From Candidatus Dadabacteria bacterium (lineage in GTDB: Bacteria; Desulfobacterota_D; UBA1144; Nemesobacterales; Nemesobacteraceae), in the NCBI GenBank assembly GCA_022822065.1, contig JAJECI010000011.1, forward strand, positions 1 through 64,000: a stretch of 64,000 nucleotides of DNA, given 5' to 3'. Both the position numbers and the translations under genes were made by a program. The notes below the pieces were generated by a model. It made no database searches. It saw only the letters and a list, made by a program, of their open reading frames with translations, and was not told the DNA's origin. Positions 30,052 to 41,908 of the stretch are shown here, in pieces (position 1 is the stretch's first letter; each line of letters begins with the position of its first letter).

Positions 30052-30963
30052 ATGCGGATTATAGGAAGACTGAGCTACGATTTCGTGGACAAGATGGGGG
30101 GCGCGATGCGTATTTCCATCGCGCTTGCGGTTATTTCCATCGCTTCCCTGCTGTATCATCAGGGCCCTAACTGGGGAGTAGAGTTCACGGGCGGAACGGA
30201 GATACATATAAAGCTCGCAAAGAGCCTTGAGGGCGAAGTTCTGAAAAGCGCGCTTGCCGAGAACGGCTTTCCCTCGGAATCGGTTCAGCGCTTCGGCCTT
30301 CCGGGCGACAACGAGCACCTCATACAGTTCGCTCCGGAACTTGCGACCTTTGACCAGATAAGCGATTTTCAGAAAAAACTCGAGGAACTCTTCGCAACGT
30401 CGGAGAATTTTGAGGGAGCCTCCATTCAGAGAATAGACTACATAGGTCCCAGGGTGGGGAAGGAGCTCATAACCAAGGCCCTTTTATCCATACTGATTGC
30501 GTGCGTCGGCATACTTGCCTACCTGGTGGTCAGGTTTGAATTCGGTTTTGCCGTGGGGGCGGTCATCGCCCTTATTCACGACACACTTATAACCGTCGGG
30601 GCCATATCGCTCGCCGACAAGGAGTTCACCCTTGCGATCGTGGCCGCGCTTCTGACCGTGATAGGTTACTCGGTTAACGACACGATCGTCATATTTGACA
30701 GGATAAGGGAGAACATGGGGAATTTCCCCGAAAAAGGGTTCAGGGAGCTTATTAACGATGGAATAAGCCAGACGCTCTCGCGTACCCTGCTTACCGCTAT
30801 AACGGTGTTCATAGTGCTCCTCCCGCTCTTTTTCCTGGGGGGTTCGGTGATACACGATTTCGCGTTCACCCTTATGGTGGGGGTCGTTATAGGAACCTAC
30901 TCCTCGATTTTCGTGGCAAGCGCCTTCGTGGTCTACTGGAGAAAGAGAAAGGAAGCCGGATAG
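30052..30963 (+). CDS. secF: Protein translocase subunit SecF
   Basis: Partner of SecD. The periplasmic segment has VEFTGGTEIHIK and IGPRVGKEL. Six TM helices include the motif TVIGYSVNDTIVIFDRIREN, quoted as TVIGYSVNDT and IVIFDRIREN, that defines the family. At 303 residues it is complete. It begins 10 nt after secD and is the last gene of the tgt-yajC-secD-secF run. The 111-nt gap to pheS shows no clear terminator. Confidence 0.96.
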   Translation: MRIIGRLSYDFVDKMGGAMRISIALAVISIASLLYHQGPNWGVEFTGGTEIHIKLAKSLEGEVLKSALAENGFPSESVQRFGLPGDNEHLIQFAPELATFDQISDFQKKLEELFATSENFEGASIQRIDYIGPRVGKELITKALLSILIACVGILAYLVVRFEFGFAVGAVIALIHDTLITVGAISLADKEFTLAIVAALLTVIGYSVNDTIVIFDRIRENMGNFPEKGFRELINDGISQTLSRTLLTAITVFIVLLPLFFLGGSVIHDFAFTLMVGVVIGTYSSIFVASAFVVYWRKRKEAG

Positions 30964-31074
30964 AAACCGCTTTCTGCGCACTCCGCACGGGTGAGTTTCT
31001 CGCTTTGATAATCAGCTCCATAACAGTTAAATATTTCCCGTTCTGCTTCTGAAAACACACAGCCCGGGCACATC

Positions 31075-32094
31075 ATGGAAGAAACGCTTCAGCAGATAAG
31101 AAACCAGATAGATTCTGACCTTGAGGGGGTCTCTACGGAGGCCGATCTTGTGAGGGTAAAGGCAAGCTACGTCGGCAAGAAAGGGTCTCTGACGCAGCTT
31201 CTGAAATCCATGAAGGACCTTCCCGCTTCCGAGCGCCGCGAGGCGGGAATTTTAATAAACGGAGCCAAAGGGGAGATCGAGGAGCTGATCGACAGAAAAT
31301 CCGACGAGATAAAGCGCAGAGCGATGGATGAAAAGCTGCTTGAGGAGGCAACCGACTTCACCCTCCCGGGGCGTGGAATGCCGGTAGGGGCCAAGCATCC
31401 CATAACCCAGGTGATGGAGCGCATAGTCTATGATTTCGAGAGGATGGGGTTTGAAGTCGCCGAGGGTCCCGAGGTCGAGCTTGACTACTACAATTTCGAG
31501 GCGCTTAACATACCGAAAAACCATCCCGCAAGGGACATGCAGGACACTTTCTACATAACAGACGACATGGTGCTAAGAACCCATACCTCGCCGGTGCAGA
31601 TACGGATCATGCAGACCCAGCAGCCTCCGGTGAAGATAATAGCTCCGGGAAAGGTCTACCGCTGCGACAGCGACGTTTCCCACACTCCCATGTTCCACCA
31701 GATAGAGGGTCTTCTGGTCGACAAGGGCATAACTTTCGGAAATCTGAAGTCCGTCATCATTCAGTTCGTCAAGCTCACTTTCGGCGACAATACGAACGTA
31801 AGGTTCCGCCCGAGCTTTTTCCCCTTCACCGAGCCAAGCGCCGAGGTGGACATAGAGTGCCAGATATGCTCCGGCAACGGATGCAGGGTGTGCAAGGGTA
31901 CAGGCTGGCTTGAAATAATGGGGTGCGGAATGGTTGATCCCGCGGTTTTCTCAAGCGTTAACTACAACACTGACATCTATTCGGGTTTCGCCTTCGGCAT
32001 GGGGGTTGAGAGAATCGCCATGCTTAAGTACGGGATAAACGACATAAGGCTTTTCTTTGAGAACGACGTAAGGTTTTTGAGGCAGTTCGTATAA
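31075..32094 (+). CDS. pheS: Phenylalanine--tRNA ligase alpha subunit
   Basis: Class II synthetase catalytic subunit. An N-terminal coiled coil (about residues 1-85) is followed by the catalytic domain with HPITQVMERI, GFEVAEGPEVE, DTFYI, LRTHTSPVQIR, MFHQIEGL, RFRPSFFPFTEPS and GFAFGMGVERIAML. A four-Cys segment CQICSGNGCRVC is present, as in many non-enteric PheS proteins. The 339-residue length is normal. The usual partner pheT does not follow; the next gene is dcd. A terminator-like hairpin lies about 23 nt after the stop. Confidence 0.97.
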   Translation: MEETLQQIRNQIDSDLEGVSTEADLVRVKASYVGKKGSLTQLLKSMKDLPASERREAGILINGAKGEIEELIDRKSDEIKRRAMDEKLLEEATDFTLPGRGMPVGAKHPITQVMERIVYDFERMGFEVAEGPEVELDYYNFEALNIPKNHPARDMQDTFYITDDMVLRTHTSPVQIRIMQTQQPPVKIIAPGKVYRCDSDVSHTPMFHQIEGLLVDKGITFGNLKSVIIQFVKLTFGDNTNVRFRPSFFPFTEPSAEVDIECQICSGNGCRVCKGTGWLEIMGCGMVDPAVFSSVNYNTDIYSGFAFGMGVERIAMLKYGINDIRLFFENDVRFLRQFV

Positions 32095-32116
32095 TTTCTT
32101 GCGGGGTTGCCGTCGG

Positions 32117-32135
32117 AAACGGGGCACCGTTTTTT
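32117..32135 (+). terminator. Intrinsic terminator after pheS
   Basis: AAACGG (32117-32122), loop GGCA and CCGTTT (32127-32132) continue into a T-run ending at 32135. The 6-bp stem followed by Ts is positioned just downstream of the pheS stop, ending the transcript without a pheT. Confidence 0.55.
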
Positions 32136-32178
32136 ACGGTTCGCTTCATTTTGCCGGATAAAAACTACCAGATTGATA

Positions 32179-32201
32179 ATATTTTTTAAGTTAAAAAATA
32201 T
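32179..32201. repeat. AT-rich perfect palindrome upstream of dcd
   Basis: Two 11-nt arms (ATATTTTTTAA and TTAAAAAATAT) around a single G form a perfect 23-bp palindrome, about 70 nt before the dcd ATG. A TTGATA at 32173-32178 abuts it. It could be an operator overlapping the dcd promoter, or a hairpin. Confidence 0.45.
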
Positions 32202-32268
32202 CTTTTATATGAGAACATTACGAATCAGATATTAAACAAGATTCGATAGAACAGAAAGGAGAACACCG

Positions 32269-32832
32269 ATGGGAATTAAACCTGATCACTGGATAAGAAA
32301 AATGTCGCTTGAACACAAGATGATAGATCCTTTTGTTGAAGGACAGGTAAGCAAGGGCGTTATATCGTACGGCCTTTCCTCCTACGGCTACGATATAAGG
32401 GTAAGCAATGAGTTCAAGGTGTTCACGAACCTGCACAGCGCAGTTGTTGACCCGAAGAATTTTGATCCCAACTCCTTTGTGGAGATAGAGAACGATTACT
32501 GCATAATCCCCCCGAACTCCTTCGCGCTTGCAAAGACCGTCGAGTATTTCAGGATACCCAGGAGCACCGTTACCGTGTGCGTCGGTAAATCCACTTACGC
32601 AAGGTGCGGAATAATCGTGAACGTCACGCCTTTTGAGCCCGAGTGGGAGGGATACGTGACGCTTGAGATCTCGAATACGACCCCCATTCCCGCAAAGATA
32701 TATTCAAACGAGGGGATCGCCCAGGTGCTCTTTTTTGAAGGTGATGAGGAATGCCAGATCTCCTACGCGGACAAGAAGGGAAAATACCAGAAACAGACCG
32801 GCATCACGCATCCGAAAATTTCACAAGCATAG
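32269..32832 (+). CDS. dcd: dCTP deaminase
   Basis: Deaminates dCTP to dUTP (or, in bifunctional forms, to dUMP). Motifs are [41 protein letters not shown] and a C-terminal GIAQVLFFE, all typical of the trimeric Dcd/dUTPase fold. The 187-residue length matches. GGAG at 8-nt spacing supports the ATG at 32269. It is separated from pheS by an apparent terminator and an AT-rich palindromic promoter region, so it is likely monocistronic. Confidence 0.95.
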   Translation: MGIKPDHWIRKMSLEHKMIDPFVEGQVSKGVISYGLSSYGYDIRVSNEFKVFTNLHSAVVDPKNFDPNSFVEIENDYCIIPPNSFALAKTVEYFRIPRSTVTVCVGKSTYARCGIIVNVTPFEPEWEGYVTLEISNTTPIPAKIYSNEGIAQVLFFEGDEECQISYADKKGKYQKQTGITHPKISQA

Positions 32833-33018
32833 GGAATCCTGGAAAGCAATTCTGTCGACGAGAGACCGATTGGGCCTGCAATCTACTGAAAAGTTCGGAA
32901 TTTATATACTTCACTGCCCAAAAGTGTGATAGAATATGGAGGTGGGCTTAACGTATTCCCTACGGAGCGAGTTCGAGACAATACCGCAGCGTCCCGACAG
33001 CATAGAGAAGCGCCTCAA

Positions 33019-33369
33019 ATGAGCGACAAAGAAGTTAAAATCCAGGTCGATCAGTCCAAAGGAGTTCTGGTAATAAGCGTATCCGGCGAGATCAAAGGCC
33101 TGAGCGGACGGGAATTTCACCGCGCGATATTCCAGGAAATCGAGGGGCAGTACCTCCCTATAGTTCTGGACCTCGAAGGGTTGACCTACATCAACAGCAC
33201 GGGACTGCGCTCGATCCTGCTTGTCGCCAAAAGGCAGCAGGAGAACAAGACGAAATTCGCGGTATGCTGCCTGTCCGGACCTATGAGAGAAATATTCGAG
33301 ATCACGTGCTTTGACCGGATCATGCCGGTGCTTGATTCCTGCTCCGAAGCCATAGAAGCGGTAGCTTAA
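33019..33369 (+). CDS. STAS-domain anti-sigma factor antagonist-like protein
   Basis: A 116-residue single STAS domain of SpoIIAA/RsbV type. The signature strand-turn DLEGLTYINSTGLRS contains the likely phosphorylated Ser (S60). Partners would be an anti-sigma kinase (RsbW-like) and PP2C phosphatase, but neither is in the window. The ATG at 33019 is chosen because the 31 extra codons upstream are not STAS-like. It lies in a plus-strand run between dcd and gyrB, with no strong sign of co-transcription. Confidence 0.88.
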   Translation: MSDKEVKIQVDQSKGVLVISVSGEIKGLSGREFHRAIFQEIEGQYLPIVLDLEGLTYINSTGLRSILLVAKRQQENKTKFAVCCLSGPMREIFEITCFDRIMPVLDSCSEAIEAVA

Positions 33370-33486
33370 AATCCGTCCGACTTCAAGAAGCCTTATGTCG
33401 GCTTTGATGCTTTCCGGATCAAATCCGAAATCTGATTTTTCCTTCCTGACACGGGCAGGCATGGATATAAATCCCAAAAATCCTGA

Positions 33487-36063
<2,577 letters not shown>

Positions 36064-36147
36064 TAACCTTGGCTGCTCTTCTTGCTGCGATGGCTTTTTA
36101 TAGAATTTCCCAAGAAGCGTAGGCTTTATTCCATCGGGAATTATATA

Positions 36148-37197
36148 CTAAAGAACTCCCGAAACGATAAGAAAACTTACGAGGAGCAGATTGGCTACTG
36201 CTAGGGGGAAAAGCCTCTTCCAGCCGAGACTCATTACCTGATCGTACCTGAACCGTGGCAAAGTCCATCTTACCCAGATAAACAGGAAGAGTAAGAAAAG
36301 GACTTTGCCGATAAATACAACCGGCGGCAGATACCAGTGTGTGTTGATATCAATGCCGAACCACCCTCCGAACGGTAAGGGATACCAACCACCCAAAAAC
36401 AAACAAGTTATCATGCACGAAGCAACTATCATATGAGTATATTCAGCCATGAAGAACATTGCAAATTTGATACTGCTGTATTCGGTGTGATAGCCGGCGA
36501 CTATCTCGGGTTCAGCTTCCGGCATATCAAACGGAAGCCTGTTAGTCTCGGCGAATGCCGAGATGACGAAAACCACAAATCCTATAAAGGACGGGATTAT
36601 AAACCACATCGTCTCCTGCGCTTCGATTATGTCCCCGAGTCGAAGCGAACCCGTTATGGCTATTACCCCCAGTATGGAAAGACCCAGAGCGAGTTCGTAG
36701 CTTATCATCTGCGCAGCGGCCCGGAGGCCCCCGAGAAGAGAGTACTTGCTGTTAGAACCCCACCCGCCGAGCACCACGCCGTATACGCTGAGCGAACTTA
36801 TTCCAAGCACGTAGAGAAGTCCGACGTTTAAGTCGGCTATCTGGAACCTTACGAATACGGGATCCTGAAGAAACCCGAAGAGATCAGTGTGAAACCCCTT
36901 TCCTATGGGAATCACGGCGAGGGCGGCAAGGGCCGTGACGAGCGCGAACGCCGGGGCCATTATATACATGGTTTTGTTCGCTTTCGGGGGAATGATGTCT
37001 TCTTTGAAGATGAACTTGATGCCGTCTGCGAGGGGCTGCAAAAACCCAGAGGGTCCGACCCTGTTCGGTCCGTAGCGGTCCTGTATGAAGGCGCTTAACC
37101 TTCTTTCCGTAAAGGTGAGATAGGCGACGACCGTGAGAACGACGAAAAAGACAAGCGCTATCTTCGCGACCGCTATTGTTATTAGGAGTGGAGTCAT
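36148..37197 (-). CDS. nuoH: NADH-quinone oxidoreductase subunit H
   Basis: The membrane subunit of complex I that forms the quinone entry. It has eight or more TM helices and the signatures ERRLSAFIQDRYGPNRVGP (quoted as ERRLSAFIQDR and YGPNRVGP), QPLADGIKFIFKED, ETNRLPFDMPEAEPEIVAGYH (quoted as ETNRLPFDMPEAEPE) and a final WTLPRFRYDQVMSLGWK. At 349 residues it is complete. Its start overlaps nuoG by 4 nt (ATGA), so the two are coupled. No other nuo gene follows; gyrB converges from the other side. Confidence 0.97.
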   Translation of the reverse strand: MTPLLITIAVAKIALVFFVVLTVVAYLTFTERRLSAFIQDRYGPNRVGPSGFLQPLADGIKFIFKEDIIPPKANKTMYIMAPAFALVTALAALAVIPIGKGFHTDLFGFLQDPVFVRFQIADLNVGLLYVLGISSLSVYGVVLGGWGSNSKYSLLGGLRAAAQMISYELALGLSILGVIAITGSLRLGDIIEAQETMWFIIPSFIGFVVFVISAFAETNRLPFDMPEAEPEIVAGYHTEYSSIKFAMFFMAEYTHMIVASCMITCLFLGGWYPLPFGGWFGIDINTHWYLPPVVFIGKVLFLLFLFIWVRWTLPRFRYDQVMSLGWKRLFPLAVANLLLVSFLIVSGVL

Positions 37198-38801
37198 CTG
37201 CCCGCGCCGTGTTCAATAACTTTTCCGACGGTACCTACTCCGTCGTAGCTCATCCCCCCGTATCCGGGGGTCTTGAGGCTTATGTCATCCATCACGTCCG
37301 ACGCGGAACCGTAGCTGAACAGGGCTTTGTCGAGCTTCTCCCCGATCATGCAGAGTATTTCCCATCCGGGCTTAGCCTTTCCGGGAGGAGAGATGGCCTT
37401 TTTTATTTTCTGGACCCGTCCGGCATCGTTCGTGAAAGTCCCGTCTTTTTCATAAGAGCTTGCCGCCGGAAGTATCACGTGGGCGTATCTCGCGGTCTCG
37501 GTGAGTTTGTAGTCGATAACGGCAAGGAAGCCGATTTTCTCAAGAGCCCGGGAAAGAGCGTCTTTCTCTTGGCCTGAGACCATCTCAAACAGGTCCGCTT
37601 CAATGACGACCAGAGTGTCGATTCTGCCGGCAAGAAGCGAGTCGATAGTAGTTTTCGTATAGTCTCCGTTTGCCTGTGCCATGAGATTCCTGGCTCCGGC
37701 GCTGTTTGGATAGGGATCGTTGCTTACGAGGTCGAATTTTTTCTCTATTTTCTCGGTTCCCGTGGCGCAGATTGCCGGGCAGTCTCCGAGTGTGGATGAA
37801 AGCTTAGCCACAAGAAACATCTCCTCGTTTGTAAGCCTGGCCGACCCCGCGATCGCGCAGGCGCTCGCGTCGCCCGACTTCATTCCCGAGAGCCTGGCCC
37901 CGATACCGTTAATCGCGTTTTCCCAGGAGGCTATCTCGTAGTCCTTATCGCTTTTCATTATGGGATCCTTAAGCCTGGTCGATTCCTGAATCTCCTTGTA
38001 ATCGAATCTTCCCCGATCGCATATCCAGTGACCGTTTACTTCCTCGTTTATTCTCGGGCGTATGCGGGAGACCTCTCCTTTCCTTGGGTCGACGCCCACG
38101 GTAATGTTGCACCCGGTGCTGCAGAGAGAGCAGACAGAATCCGTGAATTCCATGTACCAGACCCTCTCATCGTGAAGCGTGTCCTTGGGAAGCAAGGCCC
38201 CGACCGGGCAGATGTCAATCACGTTTCCGGCAAGCTCGTTATCTAGTGTTTTCCCGGGGAAAACGGAGATTTTCTTCCGAAACCCCCTTCCGGTGGTTCC
38301 AAGTTCATGGGTTTTCGTCACCTCATCCGTAAAGCGCACGCACCTTGTGCACATGATGCACCTGTTGGCGTCGTACATTATGCGGTCGCTCAGGTAGCTT
38401 TTCTGCCTTACCTTCTTGTCCTCGGGACCGCCGACCCTGCTGTAGCCGGGACCGTGGGTGAAAGTGGTCATCTGGAGCGGACATTCTCCGCCCTTGTCGC
38501 ATATTGGACAGTCAAGAGGGTGGTTTATAAGCGTGAATTCGACGGCCGCCTTTCTGGCCTCAAAAGCTTTTTCGGTGTCCGTCTTGACCACGAGGCCGTC
38601 TCTTACGGTCGTGTTGCAGGCGGGGAGCACCTTGGGGACGCCTTCCACTTCCACGAGGCATTGTCTGCACTGTGCGACCACGCTCAGCGAAGGGTGATAG
38701 CAGAAGTGAGGGATCTCTATCCCGGCCACCGCGGCGGCCTGGATGACGTTCAGTCCGTCGTCCACATCAAGTTCAATTCCGTCGATGGTTATCTTGGGCA
38801 T
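37194..38801 (-). CDS. nuoG: NADH-quinone oxidoreductase subunit G (short form)
   Basis: Iron-sulfur subunit of complex I. The N-terminal 2Fe-2S domain has FCYHPSLSVVAQCRQC and LPACNT. Then come the His-Cys cluster site CPICDKGGECPLQ, the 4Fe-4S site CIMCTRCVRF with CPVGAL, and the molybdopterin-family N7-type site CSLCSTGCNITV with a distal ICDRG. At 535 residues it is shorter than many NuoG proteins (about 680-900): the C-terminal molybdopterin-fold part is reduced. The protein looks intact otherwise. It lies 89 nt after tatA and overlaps nuoH by 4 nt. Confidence 0.95.
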   Translation of the reverse strand: MPKITIDGIELDVDDGLNVIQAAAVAGIEIPHFCYHPSLSVVAQCRQCLVEVEGVPKVLPACNTTVRDGLVVKTDTEKAFEARKAAVEFTLINHPLDCPICDKGGECPLQMTTFTHGPGYSRVGGPEDKKVRQKSYLSDRIMYDANRCIMCTRCVRFTDEVTKTHELGTTGRGFRKKISVFPGKTLDNELAGNVIDICPVGALLPKDTLHDERVWYMEFTDSVCSLCSTGCNITVGVDPRKGEVSRIRPRINEEVNGHWICDRGRFDYKEIQESTRLKDPIMKSDKDYEIASWENAINGIGARLSGMKSGDASACAIAGSARLTNEEMFLVAKLSSTLGDCPAICATGTEKIEKKFDLVSNDPYPNSAGARNLMAQANGDYTKTTIDSLLAGRIDTLVVIEADLFEMVSGQEKDALSRALEKIGFLAVIDYKLTETARYAHVILPAASSYEKDGTFTNDAGRVQKIKKAISPPGKAKPGWEILCMIGEKLDKALFSYGSASDVMDDISLKTPGYGGMSYDGVGTVGKVIEHGAGR

Positions 38802-38890
38802 AGAGAGGGCTCAAGGGAAAAACGATTAGGCTAAATACTATCAGAGAAAGTCCTTTTGACAAGTAGGGATCTGCGCTCTTTTTCGGATGC

Positions 38891-39079
38891 CTAGGACTTG
38901 GTCTTTTCGTCCGGATCGTCTTCAAACTCTATGTTTTTCGTCAGATCATCCTTGGCTCTTTGGAGCTCTCTTATCCCCCTGCCCAGGGTTCTCGCCATCT
39001 TCGGGAGTTCCTTGGGCCCCAGAACTATGAGGGCGATAAACAGTATTATCAGTAATTCAGCCGTACCAAGTCCGAACAT
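38891..39079 (-). CDS. tatA: Sec-independent protein translocase protein TatA/TatE
   Basis: A 62-residue protein with one TM helix (FGLGTAELLIILFIALIVLG), the FGP-type hinge as LGPKELPKMAR, an amphipathic helix (LGRGIRELQRAKDDL) and an acidic tail. The short length fits TatA rather than TatB. It forms the protein-conducting oligomer of the twin-arginine pathway. GGGAG precedes the ATG and a TATATT -10-like element lies 20 nt upstream (39100-39105). No tatC is in the window. Confidence 0.92.
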   Translation of the reverse strand: MFGLGTAELLIILFIALIVLGPKELPKMARTLGRGIRELQRAKDDLTKNIEFEDDPDEKTKS

Positions 39080-39120
39080 GGTTTTTTCTCCCAGTGTCTA
39101 ATATAACCAAAACCGGGCGG

Positions 39121-40350
39121 CTAAGTAGCGATTTTGTCAGTTTTTTTTACGGGAGTCTTTATAAGAAGCGTTAACAAGGCCGTTATGAAAGACGCCGCCA
39201 TAGCCACGATAAGGGAGTTCTGGTAGCTCTGGGTCATGTCGAAGAGAAATCCCGAGATGAGGGGACCGCTGATCGCGGCGAGGGAGAATCCCGTGCCGAA
39301 AATGCCGAAGATGCTTCCAAGCGACGTAAGGCCGTAGAATCTTCCCAGTATAGTCGGAAACATCGGCACCCACCCGCTGTAGAAAAAGCCGAACATGAAG
39401 CCGAACAGGTAAAGCGACCATACCTCCACGACCGACAGAATCAGGATTATTGAAGCTGCCTGGAAGAAATAACAGACAAACAGTATTCGCACGTCCTTCA
39501 GGATGTTGGTCATCACTCCCGAGAAGAAAATCCGTCCGATAATGCTTCCGACCCCTATGAAGGCGGGTGCCCCGGCCGCCACAAGCGGCGTTATTCCCGC
39601 TCCTACCGAGAAATTGAAAAGGTTAACGATAATGATGAGAAAAGTGTTAAACCCGAAGAAGAAGGCGGCGTACATAAGCCAGAAGCTTGAGTGTGAAAAC
39701 GCTTCCTTGGCACTCCAGTCAGAAGCTCCCGTATCCCTCGCATCCTCCGAGTCCTCTCCGTACGGCCTGAGCCCCATCTCCTCGGGACGATTTTTCACCA
39801 GGAACGCGGAACAAAGTATCACGGTAAAAATTACGGAGAGATAAACAAGGGCGCGCTCGTAACCGAATGATTCTATGAGCCAGGTGGTAAGCGGGTTTAC
39901 CACCAGACCGCTTACAGGAACCCCCGCCGTGGCGATTCCTATGGCAAGCGCCCTTTTCTTAACGAACCACCTGCTTATGACAGTGACGGGCAGTATGTAG
40001 AGGAACCCGTCTCCTATTCCCACCATCACGCTGTAGGTGAGGTAGAGTTCCCAGGTGGTTTGGGCATAAGCGGAGAGAAGAAAGCCGAATGCTCCTATGA
40101 GTCCTCCGAAGAAGGTGAGGTACCTGGCGTCGTGGGTGTCTATAAGCCTCCCCGCGAACACGAACGAAAAGGCCATGCACACGCATCTCAGGGAGAAAAA
40201 TGACGATCCGACGGCGGTTGAAAGACCGAAAGCTTCGTTCAGGTAAGGGAGAAATATCCCGAACGAGTAGAGAACCATTCCGTCAAGCGTTATGAGCAGG
40301 TGCCCCGCTACGACTATTATCCATCCGTAAAAGATTTTGTTCCTAAGCAT
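39121..40350 (-). CDS. MFS transporter, oxalate/monocarboxylate-type
   Basis: A 409-residue major facilitator with 12 predicted TM helices. The start FYGWIIVVAGHLL and the loop between TM2 and TM3 (FAGRLIDTHDARY) resemble the oxalate:formate antiporter/monocarboxylate branch. The substrate cannot be assigned. The long linker near residue 200 (RPEEMGLRPYGED) is typical of the middle loop. It starts 42 nt after hisS on the same strand, with no Shine-Dalgarno sequence visible, so it may be read from the hisS transcript. Confidence 0.88.
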   Translation of the reverse strand: MLRNKIFYGWIIVVAGHLLITLDGMVLYSFGIFLPYLNEAFGLSTAVGSSFFSLRCVCMAFSFVFAGRLIDTHDARYLTFFGGLIGAFGFLLSAYAQTTWELYLTYSVMVGIGDGFLYILPVTVISRWFVKKRALAIGIATAGVPVSGLVVNPLTTWLIESFGYERALVYLSVIFTVILCSAFLVKNRPEEMGLRPYGEDSEDARDTGASDWSAKEAFSHSSFWLMYAAFFFGFNTFLIIIVNLFNFSVGAGITPLVAAGAPAFIGVGSIIGRIFFSGVMTNILKDVRILFVCYFFQAASIILILSVVEVWSLYLFGFMFGFFYSGWVPMFPTILGRFYGLTSLGSIFGIFGTGFSLAAISGPLISGFLFDMTQSYQNSLIVAMAASFITALLTLLIKTPVKKTDKIAT

Positions 40351-40392
40351 GGGTTTTTCGGTTGGAAACGGGATTTCGCCGCCGCGGGCGAA

Positions 40393-41676
40393 TCAGAGAA
40401 GTTTCCGAAAATCGCCGTGTCCCCGAAGGTCGGCGAGTGTTTTGAGGGGAAACGTTTTTTCCTCTCCCGTTTTCATGTTGCGAAGCGAAAAGACTTCTCT
40501 CCGAAGCTCGTCCTCTCCGATAATAATGGAATACGCCGCCCCGGTCCTGTTCGCTTTTCTCATCTGGCTTTTCAGGCTTTTGTTCTCGTATTCAGTCTCG
40601 ACCCGCATCCCCTTTTTCCTCAGGTCGTCGGCTATTTTCGTCGCCTCGCCCCTGGCTTCATCTCCGATATGGATAACGCACACGAGCTGTTTTCTCCCCG
40701 GAGCGTTCCTCCGAGTCTTAGTTTTCTCAAGCAGAAGCAGTATTCTCTCAAGCCCCATCGCGAAGCCCACCGCGGGAGTTTCCGGTCCTCCCATCCGCTC
40801 CACCAGAAGGTCGTACCTTCCTCCGGCCGCAACGGCGTTCTGGGAACCGAGCTTGTCCGTCGTCACCTCGAATACGGTGTCCGTGTAGTAGTCAAGCCCT
40901 CTCACTATCCTTGGGTTAAGCCTGTAAGGTATGGATTTTTCACCGAGAGAGGAGGTAAGTATGTCCAGATGCTCACCGCTTTGCTCAGAGAGATAATCCC
41001 GGATCGAGAAGGGAATCTCGGACGTTATCTCTCGGCATATTCGGGTCTTGCAGTCAAGTATGCGGAGGGGATTAGTGCCGAGGCGGTTCTGGCAGTTCTC
41101 GCAGAGAGAGTCCTTCTTCGGGGAGAGAAAGTCCGTAAGGGCTTTTTTGTACCGCTCGCGCTCTGTGGGCTTTCCTATCGAGTTAAGCTCAAGCTCCACG
41201 TGATCCGAGAGTCCGAGTTCCGTGATCGCGAGCCAGAGCATCGCGATTATCTCCGAATCCGCAAGCGGGTCCCTGGAACCGAAAAGCTCGGCCCCTACCT
41301 GGTTAAAGCTTCTCTGCCTTCCCTCCTGGGGTTTTTCGTGCCTGAACATCTCTCCCGAGTAGTAAAGCTTCGTCACGGGCGATTTTCTGTAAAGGGAATT
41401 CTCGATAAATGCCCTTACAACTCCCGCCGTGCCCTCGGGTCTCATCGAAACCCACTCCCCGCCCTTGGTCTCGAAGGTGTACATCTCTTTTTGGACGATG
41501 TCGGTGGTGTCGCCGAGCCCCGTTGAGTAGACCTCGGACGGTTCCAGAATCGGAATGATTATCTCGGAAAAACCGAAGCGCTCGAACACTTCCTTGGTTT
41601 TGCTCTCTACGAGTCGCAGTTTCTCCGTTTCGGGGTGGAATATGTCCTTGAATCCGTGAAGACGGGCCGCTTTCAT
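40393..41676 (-). CDS. hisS: Histidine--tRNA ligase
   Basis: Class II synthetase for tRNA-His. Motifs are GFKDIFHPE at the start, RPEGTAGVVRA (motif 2 region), RSFNQVGAELFG, the His-specific motif RGLDYYTDTVFEV and AAGGRYDLLVERMGG. A C-terminal anticodon-binding domain covers about residues 325-420. The 427-residue length is standard. A 408-codon open frame runs on the opposite strand but it is only the antisense shadow of this gene. The 232-base gap upstream holds a long inverted repeat (41792-41856). Confidence 0.97.
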   Translation of the reverse strand: MKAARLHGFKDIFHPETEKLRLVESKTKEVFERFGFSEIIIPILEPSEVYSTGLGDTTDIVQKEMYTFETKGGEWVSMRPEGTAGVVRAFIENSLYRKSPVTKLYYSGEMFRHEKPQEGRQRSFNQVGAELFGSRDPLADSEIIAMLWLAITELGLSDHVELELNSIGKPTERERYKKALTDFLSPKKDSLCENCQNRLGTNPLRILDCKTRICREITSEIPFSIRDYLSEQSGEHLDILTSSLGEKSIPYRLNPRIVRGLDYYTDTVFEVTTDKLGSQNAVAAGGRYDLLVERMGGPETPAVGFAMGLERILLLLEKTKTRRNAPGRKQLVCVIHIGDEARGEATKIADDLRKKGMRVETEYENKSLKSQMRKANRTGAAYSIIIGEDELRREVFSLRNMKTGEEKTFPLKTLADLRGHGDFRKLL

Positions 41677-41791
41677 AGTACGTTTTCCCGGGTGAACAGT
41701 TGTTCCCGCGGGTTGGTTAAGGTTATACGCTCCTTAGTCAAAAATAAAGTTCCCGATACCGAAGAACGCTTTTCTGGAAATATCTGGGAGG

Positions 41792-41856
41792 AGAGGTCGG
41801 CGAATATCCCTGATAGTCCTGAAACCTTCTGAAACAGGTGCTTTCAACCGACCTCT
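41792..41856. repeat. Inverted repeat with 9-bp arms upstream of hisS
   Basis: AGAGGTCGG (41792-41800) and CCGACCTCT (41848-41856) are perfect complements separated by 47 nt. A smaller CCTG/CAGG pair lies inside. It may fold as a structured RNA in the gap between the substrate-binding-protein gene and hisS. No T-run follows on either strand. Confidence 0.35.
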
Positions 41857-41908
41857 TGAAGCTATTTTCCCGGGCCCGCGGCGAACATGCGGGCTTGCCG
41901 CTCGGGGG

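Noticed and set aside
40300-41526. 408-codon open frame antisense to hisS
   Set aside because: hisS on the other strand has all synthetase motifs; the antisense product resembles nothing and arises from codon bias.
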